Assembly: GCA_003136555.1 (NCBI GenBank) | Contig: PLEW01000035.1 | Location: 919-54,755 of the forward strand | DNA: 53,837 nt | Direction of reading: 5' to 3' | DNA from: Planctomycetota bacterium | Lineage (GTDB): Bacteria > Planctomycetota > UBA11346 | In this document: piece after piece, positions 8,895 through 17,874 of the stretch | Numbering within the stretch: position 1 is the stretch's first letter | How the letters are laid out: every line of letters begins with the position of its first letter | Position numbers and translations under genes: made by a program | The notes under the pieces: model-generated | Databases searched by the model: none | Told to the model about the DNA's origin: nothing | Seen by the model: only the letters and a program-made list of their open reading frames with translations

Positions 8895-9506
8895 ATGCCC
8901 AGCCGGGTGCTCATCGTCCTTGCCACCGCGACCGCCATCGCCCTCACCACTGCCCCGGGCGAGGAGCCGGCGAGCTACGCCCTGGGAGCCAGCGGCATGG
9001 CGCTGTCGGCGCCGAGCGGCTGGATCGCCCAGCGCGATCAGGATGGCGCGGCGCTGGTGCTGCGCAGTCCCGCACCGCCTGCCGACGGCGAGCCGAGCGG
9101 GCTGACCAGGCCCGGCGACCGCCAGGAGGGCGAACGCGCGCGCGGCGCGGTGAGCGTGGTGATCCAGGAGCTGCGCAGCGACGAGACCCCCGAAGCCTTC
9201 GCCCGGCGCTGCCGCGTCGACATCGAGCATCTCGGCACCGCGGTGGTGGTCAGCGGCCAGGACCCGGTCACTCTCGGTGGGCGGATCTGGACCAAGGTGA
9301 GCTACCACTTACAGGTCGGCCGCTTCACCTGGCAGCAGGAGCTGTTCGCCACCTGCATCAGCGGCTTCGGCTACTGCGTGACCTGTTCGAGCATCGAGAG
9401 CGCCTTCCCGCGCTGGCAATCCGCCTTCGCCGAGATCCTCTCCGGGCTGGAGCGCAGCCGGCCGGCCAGCGAGGCCAAGGAGCGTTCCGCCCCGGGCGAG
9501 CACTGA
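8895..9506 (+). CDS. Exported protein, DcrB/PsbP-like
   Basis: 203 residues with an N-terminal hydrophobic stretch (about 5-19) that looks like a signal peptide. The middle shows the pattern of small DcrB/PsbP-fold proteins: a GMALSAPSGW beta strand, a VSVVIQEL segment, a helix (EAFARRC) and a late YCVTCSSIESAF...W...F..ILSGL element, where those families typically have a cysteine/serine-rich strand before the last helix. The family assignment comes from this layout only and no catalytic residue is known. It starts 12 nt after the Bax1-type gene on the same strand, so it may be co-transcribed, though its exported nature argues against a shared repair role. Confidence 0.6.
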   Translation: MPSRVLIVLATATAIALTTAPGEEPASYALGASGMALSAPSGWIAQRDQDGAALVLRSPAPPADGEPSGLTRPGDRQEGERARGAVSVVIQELRSDETPEAFARRCRVDIEHLGTAVVVSGQDPVTLGGRIWTKVSYHLQVGRFTWQQELFATCISGFGYCVTCSSIESAFPRWQSAFAEILSGLERSRPASEAKERSAPGEH

Positions 9507-9611
9507 TCGGACGCGGGTGCTGCCGAATGCGAGGCAATCGGCGGTTGTCCATGCGCAGACCTGGCCACACTGGCGCGCCGCACCCCCGCAGCGCGGTTCA
9601 GGAGCCCCGGC

Positions 9612-10832
9612 ATGCGCAACAGCGCGCTTCCCTTCGTCGCCGCCATGACGGTCGCCATCCTCTTGGTGATGCGCATGGCCAGTCTGCCGACCGCGGAGCC
9701 GGGATCGGCCGGCCCCGAGCTGGCGAACGGCATCTTCCGCCTGCCCAAGCAGACCCGCCTGCGCCTGCCATCGGGCGCGGTGTCGACGACCAACGCCATC
9801 ACCTGCTCCGCCGCCGAATCCGCCGACGGCCAGGCAAGCGACCGCTGGCGCGTGGTGGTGGTCGCCGACGAGGACCATGCGCCGCTCACTGCTGCCCTGG
9901 TGCTGGCGCTCAGCGAGCGCCTGACCGAGGAGGGGGCGGTGGTGCTCATCGATACCCTGCGCGAGCGGCCCTTGCAGCTGCCTGCCGATCGCGTGCTGTG
10001 CGTCTCGACGCGCACCGCCACGCTGCCCGAGGCCCCCGGCGGGGGGTGCAGCGCCGAGCTCGCGGTGGTCGACCGGCTGCTCGCCTTCCCGCCTGGCACG
10101 CTGGCGGCGGTGGCAGCCGCGCCGATCGCCCAACCGCTGAATGTGCGCTTCGCCATCACCCACTCCAGCCACGGCGCTGCCGGCGCGAGCATGCACTGGG
10201 GCGGCTGGTACGCCGCGGTCGGCCGCTCGATGGCCGACGAGCTGCTCGCGCGCATGGCCCCGGGCCTGTTCGCCCCCGCCGGCGCAGCCGTAGCGACAGG
10301 CGCAGCCGCAGCGACAGGCGCGGTCACGCCCGCGCACCGCGTCCTCGCCGAGCGCTCGCCCCGGGCCGACTGGCAGAGCCCGCTTCCCGCACCACCCTTC
10401 ATCGAACCCGTGCGCTGGTTCGGGGCGCTGCAGGAGGAGCTGGTGCGCGGCTGGATCGGCGAGCTGCCGCTGCTCGAGATCACCGACGAGCACGGCGTGA
10501 AGACGCCGGCAATCGACCATCTCGAGCACACCCTGCGTTCCGCCCGGGTGGTCAAGGAGGCCGCCTGGACCATCGATGAGCATTCCAGCGCGGTGATGAA
10601 GATGTGGAACCGCGAGCAGGACTGCCTGATCGCACTCAAGCGCGCCGACGGCTGGGACCTGCTCTTGTGGCAGCAGCGGCAGGGGATCGTCGCGCTCTAC
10701 CGCGAGTGGCTGGACCAGGCCAAGGCCGGCAGCCGCAGCGCACGCAGGCTGCTTGCGCGCTACCGCAGCGTCGCCGCGATCCCCGCCGACGAGCGGGAGC
10801 ACGGCGAGCAGCTCCTGGACGGCGGGCACTGA
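9612..10832 (+). CDS. Hypothetical protein with N-terminal membrane anchor or signal
   Basis: 406 residues, not recognised. The N-terminus has one hydrophobic segment (about 5-22), so it is membrane-anchored or exported. The first third looks like an alternating beta/alpha fold (RWRVVVVADE..., VVLIDTLRE). The middle has a low-complexity AAVATGAAAATG stretch encoded by an exact-length 18-bp duplication (nt 10284-10319). The C-terminal half is charged and helical. It ends 2 nt before the start of the U32 gene, a spacing that suggests translational coupling with that gene. Confidence 0.7.
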   Translation: MRNSALPFVAAMTVAILLVMRMASLPTAEPGSAGPELANGIFRLPKQTRLRLPSGAVSTTNAITCSAAESADGQASDRWRVVVVADEDHAPLTAALVLALSERLTEEGAVVLIDTLRERPLQLPADRVLCVSTRTATLPEAPGGGCSAELAVVDRLLAFPPGTLAAVAAAPIAQPLNVRFAITHSSHGAAGASMHWGGWYAAVGRSMADELLARMAPGLFAPAGAAVATGAAAATGAVTPAHRVLAERSPRADWQSPLPAPPFIEPVRWFGALQEELVRGWIGELPLLEITDEHGVKTPAIDHLEHTLRSARVVKEAAWTIDEHSSAVMKMWNREQDCLIALKRADGWDLLLWQQRQGIVALYREWLDQAKAGSRSARRLLARYRSVAAIPADEREHGEQLLDGGH

Positions 10833-10834
10833 AC

Positions 10835-13348
10835 ATGGCCGGGAGCCCTGGACAACGTGCCGCACGTGGGACGGCCCCCGAGGTCCTGGCTCCCGCCGGA
10901 TCGCCGGAGTGCCTGCCGGCCGCGGTCGCTGGCGGGGCGGATGCGGTATTCCTCGGGCTGCGCCATTTCAATGCCCGCGGCCGGGCGGAGAACTTCCGCA
11001 AGGCCGAGCTGCCGCGCCATGTCGGCTATCTGCACCAGCATGGCGTGAAGTGCTATGTGGTGATGAACACCCTGGTGCACGACGACGAGTACCCCAAGGC
11101 CCTGGACCTCGCCGGCGCCGCGCACGCCGCCGGCGTCGATGCGGTGATCGTCCAGGACCTCGGTCTGTGGCGCGCGCTGGCGCATCAGCTCCCCGGGCTC
11201 AGGCGCCATGCCTCGACCCAGATGACGGTGCATGATCCGAGCCAGATCACGGCGTTGGCCGGGCTCGGCGCCGAGCGCGTCATCCTCGCACGCGAGCTGT
11301 CGCTCAGCCAGGTCGCCGCCTGCACCGCGACCGCCAGGGCGCACGGCATCCAGACCGAGCACTTCGTGCATGGCGCGCTGTGCTATGCCTACAGCGGGCA
11401 GTGCCTGATGTCGAATTTCGCCGGCTGCCGCTCCGCCAATCGCGGGACGTGCGCGCAGAACTGCCGTTTCGACTACCAGCGCCTCGCCGCCGACGGGGCC
11501 GTCGCGGCGGTCGATAGCGAGATCAGCATGAAGGATCTCGCCCTGGTCGCCGAGATCGGCGCGCTCGCCGATGCCGGGGTCGCCTCGCTGAAGATCGAGG
11601 GCCGGCTGAAGGGGCCGGACTACGTCTACACCACCAGCCGGGTCTACCGCGCGGCGGTCGATGCCTGGGCTTCCGGCCGGGCGAACGATGTCGTCCAGGC
11701 GCGCGACCTGCTCAAGGATGTCTTCGCCCGCCCGCATTCCGCCGCGCCGCTTCTGGGCGACTACTCGGCCGGCGCCCGCCTGCACCGCTACGACCCCGAG
11801 GCCGACCACGCGCCGGATGCGCATCTGCTCTCGATCGACCGCACCAGGGCCGAGCTGGTCATGCGCAGCCGGCAGGAGGTGCTCGCCGGACAGGGATACG
11901 CCTTCAGCGTCGGCTTCTTCAACGGCGGCTTCCTGGTCATCGGCGCCGAGAAGCTGCCCGGGGAGCGCTACCGCTGCCGGGTGCGCATCGCCAGCCATGG
12001 CCCGCGCCTGCCCGCCGGGCTGGCGCTGTTCCGCAACACCGACCATGCGCGCAAGCGCGAAGCGGCGCTGGCGATGTCGCGCCTGCCGCTGCCGCCCGAG
12101 GCCAAGGAGCCGACCACCGGGCTGGCGCTGGCGGTAAGCGCCGGGCCCGGCCGTCCGCTCGAGCTCACCGCCCGGGCAGGTGATGGACGGCAGGCCAGCG
12201 TGTGCGGCTCGGTGGCGGCGCAGCCAGCCACCTCCGCTCCGCTCGACGAGGCGCTGATCCGCTCGAAGATGTGCGCCTTCGGCGGCACCTCCTTCCACCT
12301 CGAGAGTCTGACCGCCAGCATCGACGGCGCGCTCTTCCTGCCATCGTCGGAGCTCAAGGCGCTGCGCCGGGCGCTGGTCGAGGAGCTGGTCCAGCAGCCG
12401 ATCCCGGCTCCTCCGGCCGGTGCGGACGAGGCTGGGGAAGCGGATGCGCCGGGGCAAAGCGAGGTGCGCGCCCCGCAGCAGCCCCGCCGCCGTTCCACCC
12501 AGCTCTGGGTGGTGGTCGGTTCGCTGGAGCTTGCACAGGTCGCCCTCGACGCCGGTGCGGCGATGGCCTGGCTGGACGACCCCTGCCTCGACCTGTGGGG
12601 CGCGACCCCGCCTGCCCTCGCGCTCGATGGCTTCACGCCCGGATCGCTCGCCCTGCGCCATCCAGCGACCGCCGCGGTCAGCCCCCATCTCGCCGCCATC
12701 GGCCTGCCGCTGGTCGCCGGCCACATCGGCGTGCTGGCTGCGGCGCGCGGCTGCGGCCTGGCGGCCATCGCCGACTATTTCTGCAATGTCTTCAGCAGCG
12801 AGACGCTGACGGCGCTCGGCGAGCTGGGTGCGGACGCGGCGGTGATAAGCCTGGAATGCAGCAGCCGCGAGATCGGCCGCCTGGCGGTCCGGCGTGCGGG
12901 GATGGACGCGCCGGCGCTGGCGCTGGTCGCGCATGGCCGGCTACCGGCCATGCTGACACGCCAGGACCATGGCCTGGAAGTGGGAGAGATCATGCCGCTG
13001 CGCGCCACTGCCGACGACGGCGGGCTGTCGTACCAGCTGCAGCGCCGCCGCCATGGCGATACCGTGGTGTGGGAAGGCCGGCGGCTGTGCGCGCCCGCCC
13101 AGGTCGCCGCGACCGCCGGGGTGGTGGATGCCTGGGTGCTCGAGCTTGCGGATCTCGGCCATCAGGGGGTGGCGGAGCTGACCGGGCTCTACCGTCGCCT
13201 GCGCGACGGCGAGTGCGATGCGGGAGCGGTCGAAAAGGCCGCCCGCCGCCATGCACCCGGCGGCCTGTTCAGCGGTCATCTCGAGCAGGGCAGTCGCGAG
13301 CTCGACCTGGTGCAGAGCCGTCTGCAGCCGGCGGAGCTGCCCGAGTAG
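10835..13348 (+). CDS. Large U32 family protein, RlhA-like (23S rRNA or tRNA hydroxylation)
   Basis: About 837 residues. Residues 12-300 are a U32 'peptidase' domain (PEVLAPAGSPE..., GADAVFLG). Cysteines are arranged C183-x6-C190-x15-C206-x3-C210 around NRGTC, as expected for the iron-sulfur site of RlhA/TrhP. About 395-510 is a DUF3656-type domain (ending DGALFLPSSELKALRR), the combination that defines E. coli RlhA (23S rRNA C2501 hydroxylation, about 650 aa). A further 270-residue C-terminal region (about 560-837) resembles a second barrel-like half and makes it longer than RlhA. U32 members were named peptidases, but RNA hydroxylation is the demonstrated role for close relatives. The ATG at 10835 is 2 nt after the previous stop; the frame runs further upstream within the preceding gene but has no homology there. 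The exact RNA target is not determined. Confidence 0.85.
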   Translation: MAGSPGQRAARGTAPEVLAPAGSPECLPAAVAGGADAVFLGLRHFNARGRAENFRKAELPRHVGYLHQHGVKCYVVMNTLVHDDEYPKALDLAGAAHAAGVDAVIVQDLGLWRALAHQLPGLRRHASTQMTVHDPSQITALAGLGAERVILARELSLSQVAACTATARAHGIQTEHFVHGALCYAYSGQCLMSNFAGCRSANRGTCAQNCRFDYQRLAADGAVAAVDSEISMKDLALVAEIGALADAGVASLKIEGRLKGPDYVYTTSRVYRAAVDAWASGRANDVVQARDLLKDVFARPHSAAPLLGDYSAGARLHRYDPEADHAPDAHLLSIDRTRAELVMRSRQEVLAGQGYAFSVGFFNGGFLVIGAEKLPGERYRCRVRIASHGPRLPAGLALFRNTDHARKREAALAMSRLPLPPEAKEPTTGLALAVSAGPGRPLELTARAGDGRQASVCGSVAAQPATSAPLDEALIRSKMCAFGGTSFHLESLTASIDGALFLPSSELKALRRALVEELVQQPIPAPPAGADEAGEADAPGQSEVRAPQQPRRRSTQLWVVVGSLELAQVALDAGAAMAWLDDPCLDLWGATPPALALDGFTPGSLALRHPATAAVSPHLAAIGLPLVAGHIGVLAAARGCGLAAIADYFCNVFSSETLTALGELGADAAVISLECSSREIGRLAVRRAGMDAPALALVAHGRLPAMLTRQDHGLEVGEIMPLRATADDGGLSYQLQRRRHGDTVVWEGRRLCAPAQVAATAGVVDAWVLELADLGHQGVAELTGLYRRLRDGECDAGAVEKAARRHAPGGLFSGHLEQGSRELDLVQSRLQPAELPE

Positions 13349-13355
13349 CGCGCTC

Positions 13356-14597
13356 TCAGGGGTCCTGGGCGCGGCCGAGGACCAGCTGGGTCAGCTCAGT
13401 GAGCTCGCGGGCGAGATCCTTGTCCTTCTTCAGGCGCGCCTCGGCCTGCCGGATGCTGTAGAGCACGGTCGAGTGGTCCCGGCCGCCGATCATCCCGCCC
13501 AGGGCATCGAGGCTGTGGCCGGTCAGCCGCCGCCCGAGCAGCAGCGCGATCTGGCGCGCGTGCGCGACCTCGCGGTGGCGGCGCTTGCTCGACAGGTCGC
13601 CAGGGCGCAGGTTGTAGCGGTCGGCGACCGCCTGCACGATGCGGTCGAAGCTCGCCACCTCGGCCCCGGCCTCCGGCCGTTCACCTTCCGCCAGCCGCTC
13701 GGCCAGCTTCACCACCTGGTGCATGTCCGGGGCGAAGGTGTCGACCAGGCGGGTGAGCTCCTCGGCCTCGAGCTGCTGCGCCGCCGCCCCGGCGAGCTGG
13801 CGCAGCAGCGCCAGGCGGGTCTCGACGTGCGGAGGCTCGATCGCCACCGCCAGGCCCCAGGCGAGGCGGGTGACCAGGCGGTCCTCGATGCCGGGCAGCT
13901 TGCGTGGCGGCAGGGTGCCGGAGAACACCAGCTGCTGGCCGCGTTCCAGGCTGCTGTTGATCAGGTGGAAGAGCTCCTCCTGCGCCAGCGCGCGATTGCT
14001 GAGCGCATCGACCCCGTCGAAGCAGATGACCGCCGCATGCTCGAGCCGCTGGCGCAGCGGCGACTGGCTGCGCTCCGCCAGCTGCTGCGCCTCGCGTGCG
14101 ACGAAGTCCGCGCCGGTCAGCTCCACCGCGGCGCCATCGTCGAGGCTGCTGCGGTACTCGCTCGCGATGGCGGCCAGCAGGTGGCTCTTGCCGCAGCCGG
14201 GCGGCCCATGGAGGTAGAGCGGGTTGTGCTCCAGACCCGGCGCCTCGACCGCACGTCGGCTGGCGGTCAGCGCGAGCTGGTTGCCGGGATCCTGCAGGAA
14301 GCTCTCGAGCCGCCGTCCGGCGGCCTGGGCGCCATGCGCGACATCCTTGTGGCAGACGATGTGCAGGCCCAGGCCCTTGGCCTTCAGCAGCGCGCGCACG
14401 GTCTCGGCGGCATGCTCGCGGAAGACATCGCGCCACACCGGGTTCGGCAGCACCGCGACCATCCTGCCCGAGGTGCCGCGCCAGGTGATGGTCGGCAGCA
14501 GGACCTCGCTGAGCTCGGTTGGCAGGCTCTTGCGCAGGGCCCGCTGCACCTGGGCAGCCGCAGCGTCGCTGTCGTAGTGGGAATGCGGGTGGGGCAC
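13356..14597 (-). CDS. dnaA: Chromosomal replication initiator protein DnaA (altered Walker B)
   Basis: 413 residues, a little short for DnaA (440-470) because the linker between domains I and III is brief. An N-terminal domain I (8-85) is followed by AAA+ domain III: Walker A GPPGCGKS (Lys137), a Walker B region reading VICFDGVDAL (190-199), a sensor-1-like FSGTLPP, and TRLAWGLAVAIEPPHVETR, which matches the conserved DnaA SRFEWGL...PP..ETR block. Domain IV (about 340-385) carries the DnaA signature GGRDHSTVLYSIR. The second acidic residue of Walker B, normally Asp, is Gly195. The gene is convergent with the U32 gene (7-bp gap). There is no dnaN/recF neighbour and no cluster of DnaA boxes, so an origin is not supported here. 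Binding of oriC DNA is expected from domain IV; the ATPase needs testing. Confidence 0.9.
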   Translation of the reverse strand: MPHPHSHYDSDAAAAQVQRALRKSLPTELSEVLLPTITWRGTSGRMVAVLPNPVWRDVFREHAAETVRALLKAKGLGLHIVCHKDVAHGAQAAGRRLESFLQDPGNQLALTASRRAVEAPGLEHNPLYLHGPPGCGKSHLLAAIASEYRSSLDDGAAVELTGADFVAREAQQLAERSQSPLRQRLEHAAVICFDGVDALSNRALAQEELFHLINSSLERGQQLVFSGTLPPRKLPGIEDRLVTRLAWGLAVAIEPPHVETRLALLRQLAGAAAQQLEAEELTRLVDTFAPDMHQVVKLAERLAEGERPEAGAEVASFDRIVQAVADRYNLRPGDLSSKRRHREVAHARQIALLLGRRLTGHSLDALGGMIGGRDHSTVLYSIRQAEARLKKDKDLARELTELTQLVLGRAQDP

Positions 14598-14662
14598 GTC
14601 CTCGAGCCTAGGGCCTGCTGCCGCGGGCGGTATCGGCGTTGCCGGCAGGCCGCTGCGTCGGC

Positions 14663-16456
14663 TCAGTCCTTGAACGAGACCTGGATATCCTTCGGCTCAT
14701 TCGACTTGTCCTTGGCCTTGGGTTCCTTGTCGGTGGCCAGGATCAGCGGTACCACGCGCACCGAGATCGTCTGCTCGCCGGAGGTGTGCACGCGGGTGGC
14801 GGCGACGCGTGCCGCACCTTCGGCGTCGACGCCTGGCGGCAGCGAGAGCGAGAGCGAGAGCGAGAGCGAGATCTCCTTGTCCTTGCCCGTCGTCGTCGGG
14901 CCGATCTCGACCGGCTGATCGCTGATGGTGATCAGGTAGTGGAACTGCTGTTTGGTGGAGTCGATCGGCTTGGGCAGCTGCTTGATCGCGGAGATCGGGG
15001 TATAGCGCTTGATCAGGCCGTGCTCGAAGCGCCTGAGCACGGCATCGCTGGGCGATTGGCCGCTGCCCTGGGCGAAGCCTTCGAGATCGACCAGCACCAT
15101 GCCGGGCTGACGAGTGACCTTGTAGGATTGCAGGAACACCGGGCAGGTCTTGATGTCGCCCTGGTCGGCGATCGCCGCCAGCATCTCGACCGCGATGCGG
15201 CCCGGACGCCGCTCGCCGTCGATCCAGGTGATGCGCGCGCTCGAGGCGACCTTGTTGAGGTTGATCTGCATCAGATCCTTGCGCGCCTCCTCGGCCTTGG
15301 GCACCATGCCGTCGGAGCCGTTGCCCTGCAGCAGGCGGACGACGTTCTGGGTCTCGCGTATGGCGAATTCCTGGCGCACGAACGCCAGAATGATGAGCAC
15401 GGCCACGGCGACCGCCGCCACCCGCAGCGCACCTTGGGTGCGCCAGAACAGCGCTCGCAGCTCGCGGTCCTCCTCGGTGGCGTCGAGCTCGACGGTCTTG
15501 GCCAGGGCACCGCCCAGGGATACCGTCCACGGGCTCGGCAGGGCGGCGATGCGGTCCAGGCGCTCGCGTGGCAGGCTGATGGTGACGTTGCTGAAAGGGT
15601 TGAGCGGCAGCACCGGGGCGCCCATGCGCTCGCTGAGCGCCTCGGCGAAGCCGTGCACCTGGGCCCCGGATCCCGCGAGCCAGATGACCTTGGGATCGAA
15701 CTGGTCGATGCGCAGCTGGGCCTTGGCGAACTTGATGTTGGCGGTCAGCACCCCGGCGAGCGCGCCGACCTGGCGCTTGATCGCCTCGTGCATCTCGCTG
15801 GGCGCGCCCTTGCCGAGCTTGGCCACCAGCTGGGCGGCATCAGCCATCGACAGGCTGCGCATCTCGGCGACCTGCTTGACTAGGTCCTCCATGCCGGGGC
15901 TCAGGGTCCGCAGGAACAGCAGCTCGCCGTCCTGCACCAGCGCCAGATGCAGATGCGCCCCGCCGACATCGACCAGCATGCCGGAGCCCTGTTCGCCCAT
16001 CTGCAGCCGGTGGTAGGCGCGGAACAGGCCGATGGCCGGATGGATCAGCGCATCCAGTGTCCCGCCATGGCCTTTGAGGATGCTGCGCAGTTCGGTGAGC
16101 AGCTTGCGCTTGGTCACCATGGTCAGCAGGCGCATGTCGCCAGAGCCCAGCCCGGCGACCAGGTGCCAGGTGGCGACCACCGGCTCGGTATCCCCGGCGC
16201 TCTGCAGCTCGAAGCGCACGATCTTGCCCAGGCGCTCGACCGGGCAGGGCGGCTGGACCATGCTGCGCAGGAGCATGTCGCCATGGCTGAGGATCAGGCG
16301 CACGCGGCCGAGGGGGGTGGGAACCGGCGCGCCCTCGAGGGCCTGCAGCGGATCGCTGCCCTCGGGGACATCGTATGATTCCATGGCGATGATGCGGCCC
16401 TTGTCCTCGCGACACAGGCGGATGGCGCGGCTCGTGACCTCGATGGTGGTGCGCAT
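14663..16456 (-). CDS. PilM-like type IV pilus/type II secretion assembly protein with fused PilN-like part
   Basis: 597 residues. The first 320 form an actin/HSP70-like PilM (GspL cytoplasmic) domain: GMLVDVGGAHLHLALV, VIWLAGSGAQVHGFAEAL and SLGGALAK are the phosphate/adenosine-type loops. One transmembrane segment follows (about 338-356, VAAVAVAVLIILAF), then a periplasmic region resembling PilN/PilO. PilM and PilN are usually separate proteins. The periplasmic part contains a Ser-Leu run (ISLSLSLSLSLPPG) encoded by a hexanucleotide repeat. The protein would link cytoplasmic pilus assembly components to the inner-membrane platform. No pilin or ATPase is adjacent; the prepilin genes lie 15 kb away. 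The start at 16456 follows directly from the PilM N-terminal strand. Confidence 0.8.
   Translation of the reverse strand: MRTTIEVTSRAIRLCREDKGRIIAMESYDVPEGSDPLQALEGAPVPTPLGRVRLILSHGDMLLRSMVQPPCPVERLGKIVRFELQSAGDTEPVVATWHLVAGLGSGDMRLLTMVTKRKLLTELRSILKGHGGTLDALIHPAIGLFRAYHRLQMGEQGSGMLVDVGGAHLHLALVQDGELLFLRTLSPGMEDLVKQVAEMRSLSMADAAQLVAKLGKGAPSEMHEAIKRQVGALAGVLTANIKFAKAQLRIDQFDPKVIWLAGSGAQVHGFAEALSERMGAPVLPLNPFSNVTISLPRERLDRIAALPSPWTVSLGGALAKTVELDATEEDRELRALFWRTQGALRVAAVAVAVLIILAFVRQEFAIRETQNVVRLLQGNGSDGMVPKAEEARKDLMQINLNKVASSARITWIDGERRPGRIAVEMLAAIADQGDIKTCPVFLQSYKVTRQPGMVLVDLEGFAQGSGQSPSDAVLRRFEHGLIKRYTPISAIKQLPKPIDSTKQQFHYLITISDQPVEIGPTTTGKDKEISLSLSLSLSLPPGVDAEGAARVAATRVHTSGEQTISVRVVPLILATDKEPKAKDKSNEPKDIQVSFKD
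14842..14870. repeat. Hexanucleotide microsatellite inside the pilM-like gene
   Basis: GCGAGA is repeated nearly five times on the plus strand, encoding alternating Ser-Leu on the minus strand. Being a multiple of three, copy-number change would lengthen or shorten the protein without a frameshift. Confidence 0.9.
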
Positions 16457-16573
16457 GTCCCTCTGATAGGGCGTTCAGGGCCGGAATCTACTGGCGATGC
16501 GGCAGTCCTGGCAGCGGGCGTGCGCTCACCCGGGGCTGGTGGCACGCCGCTGGGGCTGGCCTTCCCCGGCTGC

Positions 16574-16601
16574 TTGCACCGGTGGTCGGTCGTCCTAGAT
16601 T
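16574..16601 (+). promoter_or_regulatory. Possible promoter of the MBL-fold gene
   Basis: TTGCAC, a 16-nt spacer and TAGATT lie 40 nt before the start codon in the 185-bp divergent gap between the pilM-like gene and this gene. The match is 3/6 and 4/6 to sigma-70 hexamers, so it is weak. Confidence 0.25.
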
Positions 16602-16641
16602 CACCAGATACCCAAGCGGCCGCGAGGCGGGAGTAGTGCTG

Positions 16642-17592
16642 ATGCGGGTGCGTCTGTGGGGAGTACGTGGATCGCTGGCAACGCCATTGACGTCTGCTCA
16701 GGTACGTGACAAGGCCAGGGCGCTGCTTGCCGCCGCTTCCCCAGCCGACATCGCAAGCCCGCAGTCGATAGAGGCTTACCTCGACAAAAGCACGCATAGC
16801 TGGACCTACGGCGGCAACACCAGCTGTGTCGAGGTGGAGTTCGCCGATCAGACCTTCGTCCTCGATGCCGGGACCGGACTGCGTGGCCTCGGCCTCCAGC
16901 TGAAGAGCGATGGCCGCGACAAGAACCACGGCATCAACCTCTTCTTCACCCATTTCCACTGGGACCACATCTGCGGCTTCCCCTATTTCGGGCCGATCTA
17001 CATGCCCGGTCGCAACCTCGGAGTGTGGTCGGGACGCACGGATGCCAAGCGACTGCTGCAAGCGCAGATGGCGGATGCGCATTTCCCGGTGAAGTGGGAG
17101 CAGCTGCCGAGCCTGATCACCTGCACCCAGCTGCCCGAGGATGCCGTCACCATGGTCGCCGGCGCCCAGGTGAGCATCCTGCCGCTGATCCACCCGGACA
17201 AGGCCTTCGGCTACCGCATCAGCTATCGCGGGCGCTCGGTCTGCTACCTCACCGACACCGAGGTCTCGAAGCACCCCAACCGCGTCGCCGAGCACTATGC
17301 CGCATTCGTGGACGGTGCCGATGTGGTGATCGTGGATGCCATGTACGGCTTCCTCGACTACCACGACCACATCAACTTCGGGCATTCGACGATCTTCAAC
17401 TTCATCGATTTCTTCCGCGACACCAACATCGGCGAGCTGGTGATCTTCCACCATGACCCGATGGCCAGCGATGCTGCGGTGGAACGCCTCCACCACGATG
17501 CCAAGCGCTATACCGATCTGGTCGCCCCGCATGCGACCTGGAAGCTCAGCGCGGCGTTCGAGGGCCAGGAGTGGCGCATGGATGATCGGTGA
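16642..17592 (+). CDS. Metallo-beta-lactamase fold hydrolase
   Basis: 316 residues. The start MRVRLWGVRGS is the typical N-terminus of the MBL-fold group that includes PhnP-like and cyclic-phosphodiesterase-like enzymes. Metal ligands: HFHWDH (His104, His106, Asp108, His109), a later TDTE (likely bridging Asp), and HHDP near the C-terminus. WTYGGNTSCVEV supplies the early Asn-Thr-Ser strand of the family. The start is decided by GGGAG (16629-16633) 8 nt upstream, although the frame extends 60 nt further. Substrate cannot be read from sequence; phosphodiester hydrolysis is the common activity of relatives. It stands alone on the plus strand, divergent from the pilM-like gene. Confidence 0.88.
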   Translation: MRVRLWGVRGSLATPLTSAQVRDKARALLAAASPADIASPQSIEAYLDKSTHSWTYGGNTSCVEVEFADQTFVLDAGTGLRGLGLQLKSDGRDKNHGINLFFTHFHWDHICGFPYFGPIYMPGRNLGVWSGRTDAKRLLQAQMADAHFPVKWEQLPSLITCTQLPEDAVTMVAGAQVSILPLIHPDKAFGYRISYRGRSVCYLTDTEVSKHPNRVAEHYAAFVDGADVVIVDAMYGFLDYHDHINFGHSTIFNFIDFFRDTNIGELVIFHHDPMASDAAVERLHHDAKRYTDLVAPHATWKLSAAFEGQEWRMDDR

Positions 17593-17862
17593 GCGCACCT
17601 GGCCCTGCCGAAGAGCGAGCTGCGCCAGGCGGCGATCGCCGTGGCGAGGACCGCCCTGCCGGGGTGGGACCTCGTGCTGTCGTGCTAGTGAACCAAATCA
17701 ACGCTTGCCCGGGCGCTTGGCATCCGCACCTTCGCACGCGCATTGCGCCCGCTCAACGCCTGGTGAAGGCGTGGACCCGCCCGCATCGGACGCCAAGCCG
17801 AGTCGATGGTCGGCTGCCGGGAGTGGATGCGCCCATTGGACGGAGCAAAGAGGCATCATGAG

Positions 17863-17868
17863 AAGGAG
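17863..17868 (+). promoter_or_regulatory. Shine-Dalgarno site deciding a GTG start
   Basis: AAGGAG stands 6 nt before the GTG at 17875. It argues for that start over the in-frame ATG at 17806, which has no such site. Confidence 0.6.
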
Positions 17869-17874
17869 TCGGCG

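Noticed and set aside
14842-14870. Hexamer repeat considered as CRISPR or phase-variation switch
   Set aside because: Units are 6 bp without spacers, and repeat change keeps the frame, so it cannot switch the gene on or off.
17589-17861. Open frame between the MBL hydrolase and the tandem-HTH gene
   Set aside because: No motif, and it overlaps the 17593-17874 gap without a ribosome site.
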